Assembly (NCBI RefSeq): GCF_019976975.1
Contig: NZ_AP024630.1
Location: 2,294,001-2,358,000 of the forward strand
Origin: Arthrobacter sp. NtRootA1
GTDB lineage: Bacteria > Actinomycetota > Actinomycetes > Actinomycetales > Micrococcaceae
DNA length: 64,000 nt
Direction: 5' to 3'
Shown here: in pieces, positions 27,743 to 35,729 of the stretch
Layout of the letters: the number at the start of each line of letters is the position of its first letter
How positions within the stretch are numbered: the stretch's first letter is position 1
Translations under genes and position numbers: made by a program
Notes under the pieces: generated by a model
What the model was told of the DNA's origin: nothing
The model's input: the letters and a program-made list of their open reading frames with translations, nothing else
The model's database searches: none

Positions 27743-29772
27743 CGTGCCACCTCCACGATGATCGAGCCGCTGTCATGGACGATGGACCGGGTTCCCGGGG
27801 GCAGGATGATGGTGGTATCGATTTGTTCGATCACGAGAGGTCCTTCCAGTGATTGACCGGCTACCAGGGAATCCCGTGACAGGACATCGACCATTTGTGG
27901 TTCGCCGGTGAAGTTGATGCTCCGTTTGGTTTGCTGATGCGTGGTTTTCGTCTGGGTTGGTGCCAGCGACGGAAGGGATCGTCGTCCGGTAGTGACGGTT
28001 CGGAGGTTGATCAGCTTGATGTTTCGTGCCGGGTGCCTGCCGCCGTAGGTTTTGGCGTGTTCGCGCAGGAAGGCATCGGCGAGCCCGTCGGAAGTCCAGC
28101 CCTGCTGCCGGTCCCCGAGCGGGATACGCAGCGTGTAACGCTGTTTGCTGAAACTCATGTCGGCGAAGTGTTCCACGGCAATGCTTTCGGACGTGAAACC
28201 GTCGGAGGTGAGCAGTCCTGTGCCCTCGGAGGCGTGCTGGCTCAGGATGTCCTGGACCTTCTGGCTTAGCTCAGTGCCTTCAACGTTGATGTTGAGGGCG
28301 CTGACGTAGTCGTACTTGGCATCGGCGATGAGGCATCCGTAGGCGCTGAGGGCGCCTGGGTGGGGTGGGATGAGGACGGTGGTCGCTCCGACTGTTCTTG
28401 CCAGTTCGGCGATGTGCATTGGTCCGGCGCCACCGTAGCCAACCAGGGCAAATTTTCGGGGGTCGTGGCCTTTGTCCACGCTGACGCTGCGGATCGCGAC
28501 AGCCATCTTTTCGTTGGCTATCCGGATGATGGCCAAGGCTGCGGCCTCGATGCTGAGGCCCAGGGGGTCCGCGATTTCAGTTCGGATGGCGTTCCTGGCG
28601 GCGTCGACGTCGATGGTGAATCCGTCTTCGGTTCCGAGTTGCTGGTCTGGGGCTATACGACCCAGGACAGCATTGGCGTCGGTGACTGTGGGTTTTGTGC
28701 CACCTCGGGCGTAGCAGGCGGGTCCCGGTGTTGAGCCGGCGCTCTCGGGTCCTACCTGGAGGATTCCTGCCCGGTCGAGGGAGGCCAGCGAGCCGCCGCC
28801 GGCAGCGATGGTGGTGATGTCGATCATTGGCAGTTTGATGGGCATGCCATAGTCGATGTTCTTTTCGGAGGTGATGGATGGGGCGCCGCCGGGTATCAGT
28901 GCGACGTCGAAGCTGGTACCGCCCATATCGCAGGAGATGACGTCGGCGAGGCCGGCTGCCGCGCCGAAGTCAGCTGCCGCTACCGTTCCTGCGGCCGGCC
29001 CGGACAGCAGTGTCCGTGCACCCAGCCGTCCTGCGCGCCGGGCAGGGATGAGCCCGCCGTTGGACTGCATCACCTGGACCTCATGCTTGAAGCCTTTTGC
29101 TTCAAGCCGGTCTTGGACGCTGTGAAGGTAGCGGCCCATGGTGGCGCTGACGAAGGCGTTGACAGCCGTTGTGTTTGCTCGCTCGAACTCTCCTGACTCG
29201 GGGCACAGTTCATGTGAGGCGCTGAAGCTGACACCGGGGAGCAGGGTGGCGAGCCTCTCGATGAGGAGCTGTTCATGGGCCGGATTTGCGTAGCTGTTGA
29301 GAAGGCAGACAGCGACGCTCTCAACGTTCAGGTCCCGCAGTTTGTCCGCGACGCGAATGATGGCGTCATCGGTCAATGCCGTCAGGATCCGGCCCTGGGA
29401 GTCAATGCGTTCATCGACTTCGATTGATCGGCTCCGCGGAATAATCGGTGTGTAGCCTGTTGTCAGCCCGTAGGTGGTGGGCCGGTCCCGTCGGCGCAGC
29501 TCGAGGACGTCCCGGAATCCTTTTGTGGTCACCAGCGCACAGCGGTCTCCCTTACGTTCAAGAACGGCGTTGGTGGCCACGGTCGTGCCGTGGACGACTG
29601 CGTCCATCCCGGCGACGGGTACCGGTAGTTGCTCCAGTCCCGCGACGAGCCCTTCCGCTTGCTGGCCCGTGGTCGAGAAGACCTTCGCTATGCGGAGACG
29701 GTTTTCTTTGGTGTCGTGCAGCACCACGTCTGTGAATGTGCCGCCAACATCGATTCCTGCGATGACTTCCAT
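27739..29772 (-). CDS. hyuA: Hydantoinase A / oxoprolinase family subunit
   Basis: 677-aa ATP-binding subunit. The frame runs upstream to 30036, but the extension is a shadow of the IclR gene; ATG 29772 (M-E-V-I-A-G-I-D-V-G-G-T-F-T-D) is the family start and AGGA lies 6-8 nt before it. ASKHA-type phosphate motifs D-V-G-G-T-F-T-D (N-terminus) and D-M-G-G-T-S-F-D-V (middle) bind ATP; G-P-A-C-Y-A-R-G-G and G-G-A-G-P-M-H are family landmarks. Starts 35 bp after the IclR stop on the same strand, so regulator and enzymes share a transcript. Confidence 0.94.
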   Translation of the reverse strand: MEVIAGIDVGGTFTDVVLHDTKENRLRIAKVFSTTGQQAEGLVAGLEQLPVPVAGMDAVVHGTTVATNAVLERKGDRCALVTTKGFRDVLELRRRDRPTTYGLTTGYTPIIPRSRSIEVDERIDSQGRILTALTDDAIIRVADKLRDLNVESVAVCLLNSYANPAHEQLLIERLATLLPGVSFSASHELCPESGEFERANTTAVNAFVSATMGRYLHSVQDRLEAKGFKHEVQVMQSNGGLIPARRAGRLGARTLLSGPAAGTVAAADFGAAAGLADVISCDMGGTSFDVALIPGGAPSITSEKNIDYGMPIKLPMIDITTIAAGGGSLASLDRAGILQVGPESAGSTPGPACYARGGTKPTVTDANAVLGRIAPDQQLGTEDGFTIDVDAARNAIRTEIADPLGLSIEAAALAIIRIANEKMAVAIRSVSVDKGHDPRKFALVGYGGAGPMHIAELARTVGATTVLIPPHPGALSAYGCLIADAKYDYVSALNINVEGTELSQKVQDILSQHASEGTGLLTSDGFTSESIAVEHFADMSFSKQRYTLRIPLGDRQQGWTSDGLADAFLREHAKTYGGRHPARNIKLINLRTVTTGRRSLPSLAPTQTKTTHQQTKRSINFTGEPQMVDVLSRDSLVAGQSLEGPLVIEQIDTTIILPPGTRSIVHDSGSIIVEVAR

Positions 29773-29807
29773 GTGTTTTCCTAACGTTGTTTTTGTGCTC
29801 ACATGAG

Positions 29808-30575
29808 CTACGAACTGTTCCTCGACAGCAATTGCGCCATGGCAGTCGCGGCCGTGAGAACGGGCTCCACCCACTGGTCGATGACGAAGCGGCTGCTGGG
29901 ACCGGCAACACTGAGTGCACCGACGAGAACCCCGCTTGGGGCGGCGATCCCGGCTGCAACACCGTCGATGCCCTCGGCATATTCGCCCTCTGTGATGGCA
30001 TAACCCTGTCGCCGGACTTCCGGGAGGATCCTGCACTTGAGTACGGTCTTGGAGCGGACACTGAGGCTGGTCACCTCTGGCAGCTCCTCGTCCGGGTAGA
30101 GGTTGTCGATCTCTGCTTCAGACATCGACGCCAGCAAGACCTTTCCGGATGCGCAACTGACCAAGGGCATCCTGGTCCCCACCCGAATGTCCATCCTCAA
30201 GACATGCTTCGTCTCGAATCGTTGAACAATGATGGCGTCCCGGTTGCGCGGTATCGCCAGCGAGACTGCTTCACCGCTCAGGTCCGCCAGTGACCTCATG
30301 GGTCCCAGCAGAGCGCCTCCGAACCGGGCAACATCCGGGACGGCCGCGCCCACCTCGAAGGCACCCAGGCCAAGGAAGTACATGCTGTCCTCGTCCTGAA
30401 AAGCGAAGTCCTGTTGCAGGAGCGTGGACAGAAGCATGTGTGCAGTACTTCGTCCCACGCCGAGTTGGCGCGACATCTCACTGACGCCAATCCCTTTTGG
30501 GTGTTCGCTGAGAATTCGGAGCACACGGAGTGCGGTGGCAACCGTGCTGGAAGTCCTTGATGAACTGTTTGACAT
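29808..30575 (-). CDS. IclR-family transcriptional regulator
   Basis: 255 aa: winged HTH (about 10-65, with G-V-S-E-M-S-R-Q-L-G-V-G-R-S-T-A-H-M-L-L) and IclR effector domain (P-L-V-S-C-A-S-G-K-V-L-L-A near residue 135). First gene of the leftward hyuAB operon and divergent from an MFS gene. A TTCG-N7-CGAA dyad starts 13 bp upstream of its ATG, an autoregulatory position. GAAGGA is 9 nt before the start. Confidence 0.92.
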   Translation of the reverse strand: MSNSSSRTSSTVATALRVLRILSEHPKGIGVSEMSRQLGVGRSTAHMLLSTLLQQDFAFQDEDSMYFLGLGAFEVGAAVPDVARFGGALLGPMRSLADLSGEAVSLAIPRNRDAIIVQRFETKHVLRMDIRVGTRMPLVSCASGKVLLASMSEAEIDNLYPDEELPEVTSLSVRSKTVLKCRILPEVRRQGYAITEGEYAEGIDGVAAGIAAPSGVLVGALSVAGPSSRFVIDQWVEPVLTAATAMAQLLSRNSS

Positions 30576-30587
30576 ATGCGAACATCC

Positions 30588-30602
30588 TTCGTAAATTGCG
30601 AA
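30588..30602. promoter_or_regulatory. TTCG-N7-CGAA dyad, putative IclR operator 1
   Basis: TTCG-TAAATTG-CGAA, 13 bp upstream of the IclR start. The same arms and spacing recur at 30784 in the same intergenic region, which supports a real binding site. Confidence 0.5.
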
Positions 30603-30692
30603 TGCGGATAAATGATGCAGTGATTAGCCTCACGCGTCAAGAGTCGATTTTGGGCCGTCTGAATTCGCGGAAATTCCGCAAGATCCACCATC

Positions 30693-30709
30693 TGTGCCAA
30701 TCTGAGACA
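30693..30709. promoter_or_regulatory. 17-bp regulon dyad, site A
   Basis: TGTGCCA-ATC-TGAGACA. It lies 16 bp upstream of the candidate -35 TTGACG of the rightward MFS gene. Leftmost good member of the TGTCYCA-N3-TGRSACA set; shares its right half exactly with the site at 49006. Confidence 0.6.
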
Positions 30710-30783
30710 AATAATCCCATCCTCTTGACGTTCGCGGGGTGTGGGTACAGGATTCAATCTGCTTCTGATCAACCAGTCAGATA

Positions 30784-30798
30784 TTCGTATATTCCGAA
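30784..30798. promoter_or_regulatory. TTCG-N7-CGAA dyad, putative IclR operator 2
   Basis: TTCG-TATATTC-CGAA, same arms and 7-bp spacing as the copy at 30588; 92 bp upstream of the MFS start. Two copies flanking the divergent promoters suggest that IclR controls both directions, perhaps by looping. Confidence 0.5.
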
Positions 30799-30890
30799 CA
30801 CTGGCGACCTTCATGACTTGCGCATTTCGGGTACAGCGGACCACGCTCCACGTCGATAAAGCCAAACAATGAGCGCCATAGGAGAAATTC

Positions 30891-32204
30891 TTGGTCATCA
30901 AAATAGACAATGTCCTGTCCGACGTCGCTGTTCGAACAAAGCGCAAAGTATTCCGGCGACTGATGCCCATACTGATGTTGGGGTACATCGTGGGATATCT
31001 CGACCGGACAAGCATTTCGTTCGCCAGCCAAGGGCTCAGCCAGGAGTTTGGCATGAATGCCACCGCATTCGGATTTGCCGTCGGCATTTTCTTCCTGGGC
31101 TATGTGATTTTTGAAATTCCCAGTAATGTCTTGCTGCATCGAGTGGGAGCCCGGATCTGGATCACGAGGATCATGATCAGTTGGGGGATCATCACCGTGC
31201 TTATCGGGTTGACGACGGGCGCAGCCGGCGTCTACATCCTGCGGTTCCTCCTCGGTGTCGCTGAAGCCGGATTCTTCCCCGGCATAATCCTCTACCTCAC
31301 ATACTGGTTTCCCAATGCCGTTCGGGCCCGTATGCTGTCCGTCTTCATGCTCTCTGTTTCCATCGCCCTGGCGACCGGAAGCCTCCTGAACGGTCAGATC
31401 CTTCAGCATTTTGATGGCCTGCTTGGTTTTTCGGGCTGGCGATGGATCTTCTTCGTCGGCGGCCTCCTGGCGGTCATCCTCGGCGTCCTCAGCTTCTTTC
31501 TGTTGACGGATTCTCCACAGAAGGCGCGTTGGCTCGACGAACCTGAACGCCAGTGGCTGATCGAGACCCTGGTGCGGGAGGGCGAGGAGCGTGCGGCGGG
31601 CCGTTCAAACCACGGCATTTGGGCAGGCTTGCGTGATAAAAGGGTCATCCTTCTGGCGGTCGTCTTCTTTCTGATCCAGTTCGGAAACTACCCCTTGGCT
31701 TTTTGGCTGCCGCAACTGGTCAAGAAGATCGGACCGGAATTATCGGCAGTTCAAGTCAGCCTGGTAACAGCCATTCCTTATGCATGCGCTGCAATAGTTC
31801 TGTTTCTGATGGCGATGCGCTTCGCACGGCGCGACGCCGAAGTTGCACACATCAGCGTTCCGCTGATCTTTGCTTCGGGTGCCTTCGCAGTAATCACAGC
31901 GGCCCTGGGCCAGCCGATCATTGCTCTTATCGCAATCACAGTGGCAACGATGTGCGTCCTCCCGGCAACAGCAATGTTTTGGTCGCTGCCCACCCATTAT
32001 CTGACCGGCGCAGCAGCCGCGAGCGGAATCGCATTAATTAACTCCGTGGGTAACATCGCCGGCTTTGTAAGCCCTTATAGTTACGGTTTTCTCAGGGACG
32101 CCACCGGCAGCGACAGCGTGGCGCTTGCAATGCTCGGCGCCGCAGTGATTACGGCGGCTGTAATACTCATTATCTGGAGGAATAAAACCCGCAGCGGGAG
32201 CTAA
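30891..32204 (+). CDS. MFS transporter, anion:cation symporter (ACS) type
   Basis: 437 aa, about 12 transmembrane helices. Start is TTG 30891 with AGGAGA (30880-30885) 5 nt upstream. L-D-R-T-S-I-S-F-A in TM1, F-F-L-G-Y-V-I-F-E-I-P-S-N near residue 70 and G-V-A-E-A-G-F-F-P-G-I-I-L-Y-L-T-Y-W-F-P are hallmarks of the ACS family, whose members carry organic anions such as tartrate, hexuronates, phthalate or allantoate. Its promoter region has both IclR-type and regulon dyads, so it may serve both neighbouring catabolic blocks. Confidence 0.92.
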   Translation: MVIKIDNVLSDVAVRTKRKVFRRLMPILMLGYIVGYLDRTSISFASQGLSQEFGMNATAFGFAVGIFFLGYVIFEIPSNVLLHRVGARIWITRIMISWGIITVLIGLTTGAAGVYILRFLLGVAEAGFFPGIILYLTYWFPNAVRARMLSVFMLSVSIALATGSLLNGQILQHFDGLLGFSGWRWIFFVGGLLAVILGVLSFFLLTDSPQKARWLDEPERQWLIETLVREGEERAAGRSNHGIWAGLRDKRVILLAVVFFLIQFGNYPLAFWLPQLVKKIGPELSAVQVSLVTAIPYACAAIVLFLMAMRFARRDAEVAHISVPLIFASGAFAVITAALGQPIIALIAITVATMCVLPATAMFWSLPTHYLTGAAAASGIALINSVGNIAGFVSPYSYGFLRDATGSDSVALAMLGAAVITAAVILIIWRNKTRSGS

Positions 32205-32605
32205 TACCCCAAGGGCTCAATGGCCCACGCGATGCGATGAAGGCGGGTAGCAACCCGTCCCCGCAACGCCAGCCATCGCCGTCGTAATTCCTGCTTCCCG
32301 TCAGGAAGCGTAGGTGCCATGGGGGCGGCGCTGTGCGCATGGCTCAAGGTGGCTTGCTCCTGGCGCGCAAGCAAGAGGGCAAGTGGATAGTAGCTGTTCA
32401 TCAGTTCTCCCAAGCAGTTCGCCAAGGCAGCAGTCAGCGTTGCTCACTGGCCGCGGCGGATCCGGTCTACTTTCAGTACTTTGTAGTAGGAAGAGTAAGG
32501 GGAGGGACTCCTGCCGCACTGTGCCACTCTGGGCCACGTTGGAAGAGGGGCAGGCCGGATCGGCGAGGCGCCGGCCCGTGCTCGGGGGTGACTGACCGCC
32601 GTCGC
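32205..32605. other. Intergenic region between convergent MFS and TetR genes
   Basis: 401 bp. Short ORFs here (for example 32333-32620) have no ribosome site and no recognisable motif. A near-match to the regulon dyad, TGTGCCA-CTC-TGGGCCA at 32520-32536, has one mismatch in a key position and faces no gene start, so I do not count it. No strong terminator seen. Confidence 0.5.
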
Positions 32606-33268
32606 CTATTGTGTTCCTGACCCGAAGTCGACGCCCAAAATCGCCCGGGACAGGGTAACGGCACGGTCCGCCAATTCTTCAAGCTCGGCGTCGGTGCAGT
32701 CGCGGGAGGCCCAGCGCGTGGCACCCTCGAGGAGGGTGACAACCACCTTCACGTGTTCCGCGGGATCGGCATACCCCATGTCACGGGCCGCCGCCTCATA
32801 CATCTGCTCGTGGAGCGCCACCCATTCGTCCACTTGCGCGCGGAGGTCCTTTGGCAGCACTTCCGCCATCCTGTCGGTGGCTACAAGCAAGTCCCAGAGG
32901 TTGCTTTCCGGGAGCCGCACCTGCCGCGTGAAGTGAAGCCTGACCATGGCGTCCCAGAACTCTTCCGCATTTGTGGCTGGCGCTACCGCCTCAAGAAGGG
33001 CGACGCCGAAGCGGTGGAAATGCCAGCGAAGCGATTCGGCAACGATTTCGTCCCTGCCGTCCGGGAAATGGGAGTAGAGGCTAGGCGGCTTGACGTTGAC
33101 GGCGTTGGCGATGGTCCGCATGGAAACGGAGTTGAATCCATTGGCGATGGCGAGTTCCAGGAAGGCCTCGAGGATGTTCTGGCGGGAGGCTCTCTGGCCG
33201 GCCCAGTTCCACTCCTCCAGCTTGGTCTGGAACTGCGCCTTCGCTGTTTCGTAGGACGTCGCGCTCAT
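32606..33268 (-). CDS. TetR-family regulator (paralogue of 62653-63318)
   Basis: 220 aa. N-terminal HTH: R-Q-N-I-L-E-A-F-L-E-L-A, then F-N-S-V-S-M-R-T-I-A-N-A-V and P-P-S-L-Y-S-H-F-P-D-G-R-D-E-I; C-terminal helical ligand domain. It aligns along its whole length with the TetR at 62653 (shared S-V-S-M-R-T, P-S-L-Y-S, I-V-A-E-S-L, W-D/N-L-L-V-A). Two CTAAC-N4-GTTAG dyads lie just upstream. It is divergent from a small ORF and the GAF/Fis activator gene. Confidence 0.92.
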   Translation of the reverse strand: MSATSYETAKAQFQTKLEEWNWAGQRASRQNILEAFLELAIANGFNSVSMRTIANAVNVKPPSLYSHFPDGRDEIVAESLRWHFHRFGVALLEAVAPATNAEEFWDAMVRLHFTRQVRLPESNLWDLLVATDRMAEVLPKDLRAQVDEWVALHEQMYEAAARDMGYADPAEHVKVVVTLLEGATRWASRDCTDAELEELADRAVTLSRAILGVDFGSGTQ

Positions 33269-33278
33269 AATCCATCAT

Positions 33279-33294
33279 CCTAACAGTCGTTAGG
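33279..33294. promoter_or_regulatory. TetR operator candidate 1
   Basis: CCTAAC-AGTC-GTTAGG, perfect 6-bp arms, 11 bp upstream of the TetR start. Shares CTAAC-N4-GTTAG with two other sites. Confidence 0.65.
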
Positions 33295-33315
33295 TAACTC
33301 GACTCGGACGCTTCC

Positions 33316-33334
33316 CTAACGTCTGTTAGTTAGG
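33316..33334. promoter_or_regulatory. TetR operator candidate 2
   Basis: CTAAC-GTCT-GTTAG followed by TTAGG. The same extended form (GTTAG then TTAG) occurs before the other TetR gene at 62603-62620. It lies between the TetR gene and the rightward transcript starting near 33401. Confidence 0.65.
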
Positions 33335-33400
33335 TAGTCTGGAAGTGGCGCGGAGCACAAGCACCCACCAATCCGAATGGTTTGAGCGGAAGAGCACACA

Positions 33401-33625
33401 ATGGTCACCGAAAACACGAGCCTGGGGGCCCCTCGAAACAACAACGTCATCCTCGGAAGTGGTCTTTCGGGAATGGTTGCCGCGTACATCGGCGCACGCG
33501 CGCTGGAGGAGAACGCATCACAAAATGAGAACTGGACCGCAGAGCGGGTGTTCCGTCCCAAGCTGCCGAGGTGGCGGCCGCGAAAGACCAGGCCGGGGGG
33601 ACCTGGCCCGGCGTTGGCTTCCTGA
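33401..33625 (+). pseudogene. Short ORF, possible vestige of a flavoprotein N-terminus
   Basis: 74 codons with a good ribosome site (GGAAGAG, 6 nt). N-V-I-L-G-S-G-L-S-G-M-V-A-A-Y looks like the first strand-turn-helix (GxGxxG) of an FAD/NAD Rossmann fold, but the rest of the product is unlike a protein domain. Reading the +1-shifted frame near the end gives D-Q-A-G-G-T-W-P-G-V-G-F, reminiscent of the G-G-T-W block of flavin monooxygenases. It may be a heavily deleted monooxygenase gene, or merely a leader peptide of the activator transcript. Confidence 0.35.
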
Positions 33626-33651
33626 ACCGCATACCAAGAGAGAACCTCAAC

Positions 33652-35448
33652 ATGTCTGCAGAAGTACTGTCACCGTTGCCGCATGAGACCCCACGCGAAA
33701 CCAACAGGGTCCGTGAGATCTTCCTTATGCAACCGCATGCCGACCTCAGCGGTATCCGTCCCATGGTGGCCCGCTCGTGGTACAGGAGCCGGGCCGCGGG
33801 CGTTGACGCCTTCGCCGACCGTGGGTTCTACGACGAAGGGCGGGTAGACGAGTACACGATCGCAGCAGCTGGCCCGCACCTGCAGAAACTGGACGAGGTG
33901 GCCGCCGACCTGGGGGGCTACGTCAACATCACCGCCCCCAACGGTGTCCTGGTCAAGGCCAACTTTTTGCGGGATGACGGGTTCCCTGCCGGGTACTCCC
34001 TGCTGGAGGAGAGCTGTGGCAGCAATGGCGAAGGCCTGGCACTGGAAGAGGGGCGTGGTGTCTGGCTGGCTCCGGAGGAACACTTCCGGGAGGACATGCG
34101 CGGCAACTGGTGCTTTGCCTCCTTGGTCCGCGACCCATTCCATAACCGTGTACGGGCTGTCATCGGGCTGACTCTCCCGGCAAACCGGGTCAGCACGCTG
34201 GAACCGTCATCCACCCTGCTCATGTTGGAGGGAGTTGCTTCCCGCATTGAGAGGGACATCGAGGTCCGGACCTCATCCAAGGAGCGGGCACTTCTGAGCG
34301 AATACCTCAGAATCTCGCGCCGCAGGGGCAACCGGGCTGTCATCGCCGTCGACGGTAAAAACTCGCTCCAGAACGCTTCGGCGACGGCGACGCTGGTGGA
34401 CAGCGATTTCTCGATCGTCTTCGGCTACGCCAAAGCGGTCATGGCTTCCGGCCGCGACATGAACTGCGAAGTCATGCTGCAGGGGCCGGGGCGTTCCACG
34501 CTGGAAATATCACCGGTAACGCTTTCTTCGGCGAACGTCGGAGCAATTGTGGTGGTCCGGCCGCATGCACCCGCCATGGAGCGGGCGAACGCTTCCGCAA
34601 GCGCGGCAATAACCCTGGAATTGGCACCGCAAGGGACCGCTGAACGGTTGCTGAAGTACGTGGATGGCACCAGCACAGAGTTCAAACGCACACTCAACCT
34701 GGCGCGGAAAGCCGTGGACCAGGACAGGTCCGTGGTGATGATCGGTGAACTCGGCAGCGGGAAACTACGGCTTGCCGGTGCCATCGCATCCCTGCGTGGT
34801 GGGCAGATGGTTGTGGATGCCCGCAACGGAGACCTCAGGAATGCCAACTTCAGGGATGTCGTACACCGGGTGGCCACCGAGCTCCCAGCCACGTTGATCG
34901 TTGAACACGCCGATGAACTATCCCAGAACGAAGCCAGTGAGATTGCCCGCAACCTCCGCAACAACGCCACCACCAAGCTGATCTTCACCGTCACCCGCCC
35001 CACGGATGCCACGCTCCTGCTTTCGGAGGCCTTCGATGTCCTTGAGGTCTCCGTGGCGCCCCTGCGCAACAGGCGCGAAGACATCCCCCACCTGGCCAAC
35101 GCCATCGCAGGAGAGCTGGGGGAGCGGCGCTTGTCCCGCAGGCTCATCACCACCCTCACCCATGCAGACTGGCCACGGAACATCGACCAGCTGCGGGCCG
35201 TGGTTTCCAACGCCGTCGAACGTGCGGAGGGTGCCGAGGTGACAGTTGACGACCTGCCCCAGGGATTCCACCGTGTCCTGACGAAGGGCAGGCTATCCCG
35301 CCTCGAGGATGCAGAACTCAGCGAGTTGCGCACGGCCCTTCAGGAGGCGAAGGGCAACCGCAGCCTGGCCGCTGAAACGCTGCAGATCGGGCGCTCCACG
35401 CTGTACCGGCGCATGGACTACTTCCGCAGCCGCGGCTTCGATCTCTGA
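33652..35448 (+). CDS. GAF-AAA-Fis transcriptional activator (AcoR/MimR-like)
   Basis: 598 aa from ATG 33652 (GAGAG about 9 nt upstream); the frame opens earlier (33571) but that part has no domain. N-terminal sensor/GAF region (about 30-215), a degenerate AAA+ region (about 355-525: G-E-L-G-S-G-K-L for Walker A, L-I-V-E-H-A-D-E instead of L-F-L-D-E for Walker B, no G-A-F-T-G-A sigma-54 loop), and a C-terminal Fis HTH (A-E-L-S-E-L-R-T-A-L near 555, G-N-R-S-L-A-A-E-T-L-Q-I-G-R-S-T-L-Y-R-R). Loss of the sigma-54 loop suits actinobacteria, which lack sigma-54. Best candidate for the protein binding the TGTCYCA-N3-TGRSACA dyads. Confidence 0.9.
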   Translation: MSAEVLSPLPHETPRETNRVREIFLMQPHADLSGIRPMVARSWYRSRAAGVDAFADRGFYDEGRVDEYTIAAAGPHLQKLDEVAADLGGYVNITAPNGVLVKANFLRDDGFPAGYSLLEESCGSNGEGLALEEGRGVWLAPEEHFREDMRGNWCFASLVRDPFHNRVRAVIGLTLPANRVSTLEPSSTLLMLEGVASRIERDIEVRTSSKERALLSEYLRISRRRGNRAVIAVDGKNSLQNASATATLVDSDFSIVFGYAKAVMASGRDMNCEVMLQGPGRSTLEISPVTLSSANVGAIVVVRPHAPAMERANASASAAITLELAPQGTAERLLKYVDGTSTEFKRTLNLARKAVDQDRSVVMIGELGSGKLRLAGAIASLRGGQMVVDARNGDLRNANFRDVVHRVATELPATLIVEHADELSQNEASEIARNLRNNATTKLIFTVTRPTDATLLLSEAFDVLEVSVAPLRNRREDIPHLANAIAGELGERRLSRRLITTLTHADWPRNIDQLRAVVSNAVERAEGAEVTVDDLPQGFHRVLTKGRLSRLEDAELSELRTALQEAKGNRSLAAETLQIGRSTLYRRMDYFRSRGFDL

Positions 35449-35577
35449 TTCCAGGCAGGGAGCCGCAGCCGACCTCCTAAGGGGGCCGGCTGCTCCGTGC
35501 TGCCCCGGCGGCGAAAAGCCCGACGGCGATTGGTGAGTTGTGCTGCCCGGGCGGCGGAAGGCCCGGCTCTCCCCATG

Positions 35578-35600
35578 CGGTGGGACACGGTGTCCCACCG
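35578..35600. promoter_or_regulatory. 23-bp perfect palindrome (everted regulon half-sites)
   Basis: Arm CGGTGGGACAC mirrored around a single G. It contains TGGGACA-CGG-TGTCCCA, i.e. the regulon half-sites in everted order, and lies 4 bp before a regulon dyad in proper order. Upstream of the hydroxyacid dehydrogenase. Confidence 0.55.
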
Positions 35601-35603
35601 TGG

Positions 35604-35620
35604 TGTCTCGATATGGCACG
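35604..35620. promoter_or_regulatory. 17-bp regulon dyad, site B
   Basis: TGTCTCG-ATA-TGGCACG, 109 bp upstream of the D-2-hydroxyacid dehydrogenase ATG. Differs from the consensus by G for A at each outer end. Confidence 0.5.
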
Positions 35621-35729
35621 GATGGCCGCCCCGATATCGCGTTGTACTGGAAATCACCCGACGCCGGCACCCGTCTCAAGGACTGTCCGGCGGCGACCGA
35701 GGATACGAACACGAACAGGACGACTGACT

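Larger units (their letters stand above)
30576..30890. other. Divergent regulatory region, IclR operon / MFS gene
   Basis: 315 bp, AT-richer than its surroundings, no ORF supported. Contains two TTCG-N7-CGAA dyads (30588-30602 and 30784-30798), a perfect 13-bp palindrome GCGGAA-A-TTCCGC (30667-30679), and a TGTGCCA-ATC-TGAGACA dyad (30693-30709) of the class found throughout the right-hand cluster. TTGACG at 30725-30730 is a possible -35 for the rightward gene. Confidence 0.6.

Noticed and set aside
26015..27856. 613-codon + strand ORF opposite hyuB
   Set aside because: Antiparallel shadow of the clear hyuB gene; no ribosome site and a G/D/V-rich composition with no family motif. The same applies to the long - ORFs opposite 36732, 38954, 41056, 42917, 54280 and 56486, and the + ORF at 47710.
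29773..30036. N-terminal extension of hyuA
   Set aside because: It overlaps the IclR gene in another frame and reads as low-complexity R/S/H-rich sequence; the family start is at 29772.
32520..32536. TGTGCCA-CTC-TGGGCCA near-match to the regulon dyad
   Set aside because: One mismatch in a conserved position and no gene start nearby in either direction; likely chance.
33571..33651. Longer start for the GAF/Fis activator
   Set aside because: The extra 27 residues have no domain and the ribosome site favours 33652; kept only as a possible ghost of another gene.
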